The notes beneath the pieces were generated by a model, which ran no database searches, was not told the origin of the DNA, and saw only the letters and a list, made by a program, of their open reading frames with translations. From contig WGAH01000468.1 in NCBI GenBank assembly GCA_015489145.1, positions 1 to 6,971 of the forward strand: a stretch of DNA of 6,971 nucleotides, given 5' to 3'. This document shows positions 1 to 5,778 of the stretch, piece by piece (position 1 is the first letter of the stretch; each line of letters starts with the position of its first letter). The DNA comes from Deltaproteobacteria bacterium (GTDB lineage: Bacteria > Myxococcota_A > UBA796 > UBA2385). Both the position numbers and the translations under genes were made by a program.

Positions 1-476
1 AGCCACCCCCGCCGCCCCCCTCGGGCTACTGGGGGCTCGCCGGCCTGGCGGCGGCGGGCGCCGTCGCGGCGGCCCTGTGGGCCACGGTGGGCGCCGCGCC
101 GGGGCCGACCACCCCCGTCGAGGCGAGCTTCCGGCCGGTCGAGGGGGGATGGACCGCGCGCTTCGACGTGCCGGACCCGGCGAAGGTCGACATCCTCGTC
201 GCGCGGGAGGGCGAGGTCATCCGCCTGGGCGGCCGCTCCATCGGCGCGGGCAAGGGGGCGTGGGCCACCGCCGAGGGCGACTACGCCGTGCGGGCGGCGG
301 GCGACCGCCTCTGCGTGGTGGCGAGCCCGGACGGGTTTTCGGACTTCGCGGCCCTGCTGGGCGACGGTGGGGACGCCGACCCCCTCGACGGCCTCGCCGA
401 GGCCGTGCGCGCCCGCGACCCCCGGGCGGACGTGGCCTGCTCGCCGGCCCCGGCGGTCGCCGACGCGCGCCCCTGA
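1..476 (+). CDS. C-terminal part of a single-pass membrane protein of unknown function (5' end outside window)
   Basis: The reading frame is open from the left edge (first complete codon at 3) to TGA at 474-476, so the start lies outside the window. It begins with six consecutive prolines, followed by a hydrophobic Gly/Ala/Leu/Trp stretch (about nt 24-95) that fits one membrane helix. About 125 residues follow, presumably outside the cytoplasm. They are rich in short hydrophobic beta-like strands (ARFDVPD, VDILVAREG, GDYAVRA, LCVVASPDGF) and contain two cysteines, at nt 312-314 and 438-440. A Pro-rich linker, one helix and a small beta domain is a layout common in anti-sigma factors and kinase-like sensors of Myxococcota, some of which carry a DUF4384-like domain. 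I cannot assign a family from this fragment. A GTG at 87 could serve as a start, but it would cut through the end of the helix and the open frame continues upstream, so I treat the gene as partial. It ends 40 nt before the DivIVA gene and may share its transcript. Confidence 0.65.
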   Translation, partial: PPPPPPSGYWGLAGLAAAGAVAAALWATVGAAPGPTTPVEASFRPVEGGWTARFDVPDPAKVDILVAREGEVIRLGGRSIGAGKGAWATAEGDYAVRAAGDRLCVVASPDGFSDFAALLGDGGDADPLDGLAEAVRARDPRADVACSPAPAVADARP

Positions 477-477
477 A

Positions 478-490
478 GGGATATACTCCC
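478..490 (+). promoter_or_regulatory. Possible -10 element (TATACT) ahead of the DivIVA-family gene
   Basis: TATACT at 482-487 matches five of six bases of the sigma-70 -10 consensus and is a rare AT-rich spot in very GC-rich DNA. It lies in the 40-nt gap between the first gene and the ATG at 517, which would give a leader of roughly 22-24 nt. It is flanked by GGGA (478-481) and TCCC (487-490), a small inverted repeat. No convincing -35 box is seen at the expected distance, so the call rests on the -10 alone. Confidence 0.3.
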
Positions 491-516
491 CGCGTTCCCC
501 GAGCCGCCGGACCGCC

Positions 517-984
517 ATGCGCGTCACCCCCCTCGACATCATCCAGAAGCAGTTCGCCCCCGCGCGCAAGGGCGGGCTCGACCCCGAGGACGTGCGGGTC
601 TTCCTCGACGAGGTGCGGGAGAGCCTCGAGGAGCTGATCAAGGAGAACCAGCGCCTTCGCGAGGAGCTGGCTCGCCGCGACGAGGAGATCGCCTCCCTCA
701 AGGAATCCGAGGCCGACATCCACAAGACCCTGCTCCTCGCCCGCAAGCTCAGCGAGGACCTCGACCGCGGCGCCCGCCGCGAGGCCGACGTCATCGTCGG
801 CGAGGCCCGGCTGGAAGCCGAGCGCATCCTGCTGGCCGCCGCCGAGGAGCGCCGGGAACTCCAGGCCGACATCGTCCACCTGCGGTCGAGCCGGGCCCGG
901 CTGCTCGCCGACCTGCGCGGGGTGCTCGAGGCCTACGGCCGCGTCGTCGAGGAGCTCGAGGCCGAGGGGCGGGCCGCCCGGTGA
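517..984 (+). CDS. divIVA: DivIVA domain-containing protein
   Basis: This encodes a 155-residue protein of the DivIVA family, whose members are coiled-coil scaffolds that bind curved or polar membrane and recruit division, growth or chromosome-positioning proteins. The N-terminus has the family motif: TPLDIIQKQF at residues 4-13, then a Gly-Leu-Asp segment and DVRVFLDEVRESLEEL (25-40). The rest is a long charged heptad-type coiled coil (about 31-66 and 68-150). It includes DVIVGEARLEAERIL (91-105), typical of the second DivIVA segment. The size is close to that of many compact bacterial DivIVA proteins. The ATG at 517 is chosen because the family motif begins right there; the frame extends further upstream but reads only Pro/Arg-rich shadow sequence. 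No strong Shine-Dalgarno is visible. The TGA (982-984) overlaps the GTG start of the PHP gene, suggesting translational coupling. The family is secure; the cellular role in this organism is inferred. Confidence 0.9.
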   Translation: MRVTPLDIIQKQFAPARKGGLDPEDVRVFLDEVRESLEELIKENQRLREELARRDEEIASLKESEADIHKTLLLARKLSEDLDRGARREADVIVGEARLEAERILLAAAEERRELQADIVHLRSSRARLLADLRGVLEAYGRVVEELEAEGRAAR

Positions 985-1877
985 GGCGGCGTCGCCGACG
1001 CGCCGGCCGGGCGGTGGCGCGGCCGGGCGGGCGGGCGCGGGCGGCGCGGCGCCTGGACCTCCACCTGCACACCACGGCCTCGGACGGGCGCCTGGACCCG
1101 GAGGCCCTGCTCGGGCGCTGCGCGGCGGCGGGGCTCGACCTGGTGGCGATCACCGACCACGACCTCCCGCCCCCCGTCGCCGGCGGCACCTGGTCCTGGG
1201 GGGGCCGCGCGGTGCGGGTGATCGAGGGCGCCGAGGTCTCCGGGGCCTGGGAAGGCCGGGAGCTGCACCTGCTCGTCTACTTTCCCGGCTCCATGCCCGA
1301 GGGCTTTCGCGCCTTCCTGAGGGAACGGGCTCGGGCGCGGGCCCGGCGCTACGACGAGGCGGTCCGGCGGGTCGGCCTGCCGGGCCTGGCGCCGGCCGAC
1401 GAGGCCGCCCGGAACGGCGAGCGGGCGATCACCCGCCTGCACCTCGCCCGGGCCATCGTCGAGGCCGGGCACGCCGCCGACGTCTCCGAGGCGATGCGGC
1501 GGTGGACGGGGCAGCGGGCCGGGCTCGTCCCCCTCGTCGACCTGCCCTGGGCCGAGGCCCTCGCCGCCGCCCGCGCCGCCGGGGGCCTCACCTCCTGGGC
1601 CCACCCCGATCCCGACGACGCCCGGCGCCTCGTCGGGCGCTTCGTCGACCTCGGCCTCCAGGGTCTCGAGGTGGCGCGGCCGCGCCAGGGCCCGGCGATT
1701 CGGGCCCTGCTCTACCGGCTCGCGGCGCGCCACGACCTCGTCGTCACCGGGGGCAGCGACTACCACGGCTGGACCGGCGGCGCCCCCGGCGCCTTCTCGC
1801 TGGGTCGCCACGACGCCGCGGCCTTCCTGCGCGCGCTGCGCCTCGACGGGTTGGAGGGCCCGCGGGCAACGGGCTAG
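981..1877 (+). CDS. PHP-domain metallophosphoesterase (RNase AM / 3',5'-nucleotide phosphatase type)
   Basis: This 298-residue protein carries a full set of PHP metal ligands: HLH at 28-30 followed by TTASDG, TDHD at 58-61, E85, H96, H154 in TRLHLARAIVEAG, H208 in WAHPDP, and D260/H262 in GGSDYHG. The order and spacing match the COG0613 group (YciV/TrpH, RNase AM), which uses a trinuclear metal centre to hydrolyse 3',5'-nucleoside bisphosphates and trim 5' ends of RNA. Length also fits that group (about 280-300 residues). The exact substrate is inferred. The GTG start at 981 overlaps the DivIVA stop by 4 nt (GTGA), with GAGGGG 11 nt upstream. From this start the first 24 residues include 12 arginines, which is unusual. 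An in-frame GTG at 1014 (codon 12) is an alternative that would still keep the catalytic domain, which begins at about residue 25. A 54-nt gap with a separate ribosome-binding site separates it from the SCP2 gene. Confidence 0.87.
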   Translation: MRRRRRRAGRAVARPGGRARAARRLDLHLHTTASDGRLDPEALLGRCAAAGLDLVAITDHDLPPPVAGGTWSWGGRAVRVIEGAEVSGAWEGRELHLLVYFPGSMPEGFRAFLRERARARARRYDEAVRRVGLPGLAPADEAARNGERAITRLHLARAIVEAGHAADVSEAMRRWTGQRAGLVPLVDLPWAEALAAARAAGGLTSWAHPDPDDARRLVGRFVDLGLQGLEVARPRQGPAIRALLYRLAARHDLVVTGGSDYHGWTGGAPGAFSLGRHDAAAFLRALRLDGLEGPRATG

Positions 1878-1882
1878 GACAG

Positions 1883-1923
1883 GCTCCTCCGCGCCGCCCG
1901 GCGCCGCAACCCTTGCAAGGAGC
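1883..1923 (+). promoter_or_regulatory. Ribosome-binding site of the SCP2 gene within a possible mRNA stem
   Basis: AAGGAG at 1917-1922 lies 9 nt before the ATG at 1932 and fixes that start. Upstream, GCTCCT (1883-1888) is exactly complementary to AGGAGC (1918-1923), and between them GCGCC (1891-1895) can pair with GGCGC (1900-1904) around a GCCC loop. The Shine-Dalgarno is also part of the perfect 10-bp palindrome CCTTGCAAGG (1911-1920). Folding could hide the ribosome-binding site. The ribosome-binding site is solid, but the fold is speculative in such GC-rich DNA. Confidence 0.4.
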
Positions 1924-1931
1924 GTGTCCCG

Positions 1932-2246
1932 ATGGCCGATGTCCAGGGCTTCTTCAACCAGTACCTCCCCAAGAAGATCGCCGGCGACCCCGATCTCGCG
2001 CAGAGCGTCGACGCGGTCTTCCAGTTCCGCATCGCCGGCGCCGGCGACTGGGTGCTCGACCTCAAGGACGATCCCGGCGTCCGCGAGGGCACCACCGACG
2101 CCGCGGACTGCACGATCAAGACCGACGAGGCCACCTGGAGCAAGATCCTCGACAAGCCCTCCAAGGCGATCCAGATGGTGATGATGGGCAAGCTCAAGAT
2201 CGACAACCTGGGCCTCGCCACGGCGCTCCAGAAGATCCTCACCTGA
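1932..2246 (+). CDS. SCP2 sterol-binding (sterol carrier type) domain protein
   Basis: This 104-residue protein consists of a single SCP2 domain. Family members form a small alpha/beta fold with a hydrophobic tunnel that holds fatty acyl chains, sterols or other lipids, and are usually cytosolic carriers. Diagnostic features, in order: strand segment VFQFRIAG (about 29-36), DWVLDLKDD (39-47), an Asp/Cys-Thr-Ile strand (ADCTIKTDEATW, 58-69), and the C-terminal pattern MVMMGKLKIDN followed by LATALQKIL, which corresponds to the GKLKI motif of SCP2 domains. There is no signal peptide or membrane segment. The ATG at 1932 has an AAGGAG site 9 nt upstream. The gene lies 54 nt after the PHP gene on the same strand, so co-transcription is possible, and it converges with the ABC operon. 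The lipid ligand cannot be read from sequence. Confidence 0.9.
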   Translation: MADVQGFFNQYLPKKIAGDPDLAQSVDAVFQFRIAGAGDWVLDLKDDPGVREGTTDAADCTIKTDEATWSKILDKPSKAIQMVMMGKLKIDNLGLATALQKILT

Positions 2247-2277
2247 CGGCCCGCGCGGCGACGAGCCCCGCGAAGAT

Positions 2278-2311
2278 CGACGCCCCGAGCCCGGCCGGGT
2301 TCGGGGCGTCG
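2278..2311. terminator. GC-rich hairpin between convergent genes, probable bidirectional terminator
   Basis: Positions 2278-2292 pair with 2297-2311 in a 15-bp stem with a single G-T wobble (2289/2300) and a GGCC loop. It lies in the 90-bp gap between the stop of the SCP2 gene (+) and the stop of the GldG-like gene (-), where a shared terminator is expected. There is no clear U-run on the plus strand. On the minus strand the stem is followed by ATCTTCG, which is only modestly T-rich. It may therefore act as a weak intrinsic terminator or as an RNA 3'-end stabiliser behind Rho-dependent termination. Confidence 0.6.
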
Positions 2312-2336
2312 TCGCGTCTCGGGGACGCGCCGCCGG

Positions 2337-3983
2337 TCAGCGGTTGCGGCGGCGCAGCCAGGTCACCAGGGCGCCGACCACCGCCAGGCCGGGCACGAAC
2401 AGGAGGGCCGTGAGCCACAGGATGATGCCCTGGAACAGGTTCATCGTCAGCGTGCCCCGGGCCGCCTCGTTGGGCCGGATGCTGACCTGGTTCTCCTCGC
2501 CCACCATCCAGGCCACCGAGTTCAGGAACAGGTCCTGGTTGGCGAACTGGTCGATCAGCATGTTGGTCGCGAAGTCGACGTCGCCGATGACGAGGACGCG
2601 GCCGCCCTTCTTGCGCTCCACCGGCGGGGCCTCGGCCGGGGCGGCCTCGGCGGGCGTGCCGAGGATCGCGTCCAGCGCGCCGGCGCGCTCGCCGATGGTG
2701 CGGTCGCCCACCTGGATCGTCTCGGGATCGTCCACCTCGGCGACCGCCATCAGCGGCACGTTGCCGATGATGTCCTGCCCCGGGTCGGGCTGGGCGACGG
2801 CGTCGGTGCCGAGCGAGGTCTCGGCCCAGCCCTGCTCGGTGGTGTGGGCGAGCTCCTGCACGCGGATGCCCTTCACGTCGTCACCCTTGGAGACGGAGCG
2901 CACGAGGCGCAGCAGGACGGCGCCCTTGATCGCGTCGGTGATCTCGTGGTGGTCGAAGGACTGGGGGTCGAGGATGATGTAGGAGGGATCGCCGCCGGCC
3001 AGGGCGTAGTTCGGGTTCTGCTCCAGCACGACGTCGTCGCCGACGGTGATGCCGTAGCGCGCCATGTCGGCGGCCAGCCCCGGCGCGTGGGTGGGCTCGA
3101 GCAGGAGCAGGAACTTCCCGCCGCCGGCCACGTAGGCGGCGAGCATCTCGCGCTCGGCGGGCAGCCAGTCCTTCTCGGGGTCGGCGGCGACGAGCATCTC
3201 GCAGCGCTCGGGGACGCCGCCCTCGCGGGCGAGCAGCACCTTTTCGGCCTTGTAGTTCTGGCCCTCCATCTTGGTCACGATGCCGCCGAGGCCGGCCACG
3301 GTGGCGTCGTCGTCGGGGTCGAGCTCGCCGTGGCCGCTCGTGAAGCAGACGGTGTGCTCCTCGCCGCTGGTGAGCCGGATGAGGGCGTTGGTGAGGGCCT
3401 CCTCGCCGAAGTCGGTCTCGAGGCGCTGCTCGTCGTCCCCCGAGACGAGGATGACCGTGCCGGCCGCCGAGGTGATGTCGTGCTCGCGCGCCTTGCGCGG
3501 GTCGAGGAGGGGGTCGATCCACTCGACCGACAGGTGGTCGCTCAGCTCGGTGTAGGACTCGATGCGGTCCTTGAAGTTCGCCTCCTCCTGGCTGCCGCGG
3601 CTGAAGAAGGCGAGGACCTTCACGTCCCGGTCGAGGTTGCGGACCACCTGCACCGACTGCTCGGAGAGGCTGTACTGCCGGCTGGCGGTGAGGTCCCAGC
3701 GCTTGTCGTAGCGGTGGGCCAGCACGTTGACGGCGACGGCGATGCCGGCGGCGAGCACCACCAGCGTGAGCGAGGTGACCGTGTAGCGGGCGCCCCGGGT
3801 GGCCGAGGCGCGGGCGAGGGCGTCGCGGTCGAGCCACATCCACAGGGCCACCAGGGCCACGCCGACGCCGCCGACGGTGGACCAGGTCGTGTCGGGTCCG
3901 GTGCTGGTGAACACCGCCACCGAGAGGAAGGACAGGACGGCCACGCCGCCCAGGACCGCCAGCAACCAGGAATAGCGCCGCAT
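2337..3983 (-). CDS. GldG-like ABC transporter auxiliary membrane protein
   Basis: This 548-residue protein is the third gene of an ABC exporter operon. It has three N-terminal membrane helices (about residues 6-27, 34-50 and 69-88). A large domain outside the membrane follows (about 95-515), matching the GldG/ABC_transp_aux family: RYDKRWDLTASRQYSLSEQS at 91-110, SGHGE (216-220), GGGKFLLLLEPTH (287-299), then GDVDFATNMLIDQFANQDLFLNSVAWMVGEE split across 467-497. One C-terminal helix (about 517-540) precedes a basic tail. An Ala/Pro/Glu-rich linker at 443-457 looks like a flexible insert. The reading frame stays open for 258 more codons upstream, but that stretch is antisense-like Arg/Pro/His shadow of the permease gene. 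I therefore place the start at the ATG at 3983-3981, which overlaps the permease stop (TGATG) and has GAGGT 7 nt upstream. The function is probably to assist the ABC-2 transporter; the substrate is unknown. In Bacteroidota homologues take part in gliding, which is not implied here. Confidence 0.9.
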   Translation of the reverse strand: MRRYSWLLAVLGGVAVLSFLSVAVFTSTGPDTTWSTVGGVGVALVALWMWLDRDALARASATRGARYTVTSLTLVVLAAGIAVAVNVLAHRYDKRWDLTASRQYSLSEQSVQVVRNLDRDVKVLAFFSRGSQEEANFKDRIESYTELSDHLSVEWIDPLLDPRKAREHDITSAAGTVILVSGDDEQRLETDFGEEALTNALIRLTSGEEHTVCFTSGHGELDPDDDATVAGLGGIVTKMEGQNYKAEKVLLAREGGVPERCEMLVAADPEKDWLPAEREMLAAYVAGGGKFLLLLEPTHAPGLAADMARYGITVGDDVVLEQNPNYALAGGDPSYIILDPQSFDHHEITDAIKGAVLLRLVRSVSKGDDVKGIRVQELAHTTEQGWAETSLGTDAVAQPDPGQDIIGNVPLMAVAEVDDPETIQVGDRTIGERAGALDAILGTPAEAAPAEAPPVERKKGGRVLVIGDVDFATNMLIDQFANQDLFLNSVAWMVGEENQVSIRPNEAARGTLTMNLFQGIILWLTALLFVPGLAVVGALVTWLRRRNR

Positions 3984-4746
3984 CACCGCCACCTCATCGA
4001 CTCGATGCGCTGCTGGGTCGCGAACAGGAAGAACCCGATGAACCCGGCGAAGTAGGCCGCGTCCTCGAGGTGGAGCAGCCCCTTGGTGAGCTGGTCGAGG
4101 TGCGACAGCATCGAGGCCGCGCTCAGCACCGTGCCGGCGGTGCCGGGCAGGATGCTCTCGGTCCAGGACAGCACCCACAGCACCAGCAGCGCGCCGAAGG
4201 TGGTGACGAAGGCGACGACCTGGTTCACGGTGAAGGCGCTGGCGAGCATGCCGAGGGCGATGAAGCTCGCCGCCAGCAGGAACACCGCGAGGTAGCTCGA
4301 TGCGAGCACGCCGGGGTCGGGGGTGCCGAGCCAGTAGAGGATGAGCACGTAGTGGGCCGTCGCCCCGAACATGAGGCCGAGGAAGCCCAGCGCGCCGAGG
4401 TACTTGCCGAGCACGATCTCGCCGCTGCTCACCGGCGAGGACAGCAGCAGCTCGAAGGATCGCTGGCGCATGTCCTCGCTGAACATCCGCATCGAGATCG
4501 CCGGCGCGATGAACAGCAGGATCACCGACCAGTTGCCGAAGAAGCCCGGCAGGACCCAGTTGTTGAGGTTGTACTGGTCGGCCATGTAGGGATTGAAGGC
4601 CGCCGTGGTGGACTGCTGGCTGAAGTCCGAGAGGATGCTGGCGTACATGAAGCCCGTCACGACGAGGAACGCCGACAGCGACACCCAGCCCAGGGGCGAG
4701 GCGAAGTAGGCGTCGATTTCGCGGCGGGCGATGGCGAGGACGGCTT

Positions 4747-4750
<4 letters not shown>
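3983..4750 (-). CDS. ABC-2 type permease (GldF/NosY-like)
   Basis: This 255-residue integral membrane protein has six likely helices at about residues 18-38, 73-89, 115-138, 148-172, 176-196 and 231-246. The N-terminal MKAVLAIARREIDAYFASP is the usual amphipathic lead-in of ABC-2 permeases. The cytoplasmic motif after helix 2, with MRMFSEDMRQRSFELLLSSP (87-106) followed by EIVLGKY (111-117), is characteristic of the GldF/NosY group, which moves substrates across the inner membrane using a partner ATPase. Its ATG overlaps the ATPase stop by 4 nt (ATGA). Its TGA shares one base with the ATG of the GldG-like gene (TGATG). The size is typical of the family. The substrate cannot be predicted. Confidence 0.93.
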
Positions 4751-5646
<896 letters not shown>

Positions 5647-5670
5647 GGCTCTGCCTCGCGTGGACCGGCC

Positions 5671-5699
5671 CCACTAGTGCCCGCTTCGCGGCCAGTCAA
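5671..5699 (-). promoter_or_regulatory. Sigma-70 type promoter of the GldA/F/G-like operon
   Basis: On the minus strand TTGACT (5699-5694) matches five of six bases of the -35 consensus. A 17-nt spacer separates it from TAGTGG (5676-5671), a weaker -10 match. The predicted start near 5664 lies about 18 nt before the ATG at 5646, leaving just enough room for the GAGG site at 5657-5654. Position and spacing are good; the -10 is the weak part. Confidence 0.5.
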
Positions 5700-5702
5700 G
5701 GA

Positions 5703-5731
5703 GGGCGGGCCGGGGTCGGCGGGCGTTGGGG
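5703..5731 (+). other. Cluster of five G-tracts, possible G-quadruplex, in the divergent control region
   Basis: G-runs of three or four occur at 5703-5705, 5707-5709, 5712-5715, 5721-5723 and 5728-5731, with linkers of 1, 2, 5 and 4 nt. This satisfies the common G3+N1-7 quadruplex rule with a spare tract. The cluster sits between the two divergent promoters and overlaps the proposed -35 of the lipoprotein gene. In DNA this GC-rich, such clusters also arise by chance. Confidence 0.4.
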
Positions 5732-5770
5732 AGGCCCGAAGTGCGTTAGCATGGCGGGCACCGTCAGGAG
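5726..5770 (+). promoter_or_regulatory. Possible promoter and ribosome-binding site of the repeat lipoprotein gene
   Basis: TAGCAT (5747-5752) is a four-of-six -10 match that keeps the key TA...AT positions. TTGGGG (5726-5731) is a partial -35 match, but the 15-nt spacer is short. AGGAG at 5766-5770 is a clear Shine-Dalgarno 8 nt before the ATG at 5779, and it favours that ATG over the adjacent one at 5782. The ribosome-binding site is reliable; the promoter is tentative. Confidence 0.45.
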
Positions 5771-5778
5771 AGCAGGCC

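Noticed and set aside
217..879. A minus-strand open frame opposite the first gene and the DivIVA gene.
   Set aside because: The DivIVA motif and coiled coil on the plus strand are clear, and the antisense product shows no domain.
933..1811. A long minus-strand open frame opposite the PHP gene.
   Set aside because: The plus frame holds the complete set of PHP ligands. The minus frame is Pro/Gly/Arg-rich shadow sequence typical of GC-rich DNA.
1502..2413. A 303-codon plus-strand open frame spanning the PHP and SCP2 genes.
   Set aside because: It crosses the ends of two well-supported genes in another frame and encodes mostly Arg/Pro.
2844..4055. A 403-codon plus-strand open frame antisense to the GldG-like gene.
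   Set aside because: It is low-complexity Val/Gly/Glu/His sequence from the complementary codons of a real gene, with no recognisable domain.
5673..5678. ACTAGT palindrome in the divergent spacer considered as an operator.
   Set aside because: Six bases alone are too short, and no second copy or flanking symmetry was seen.
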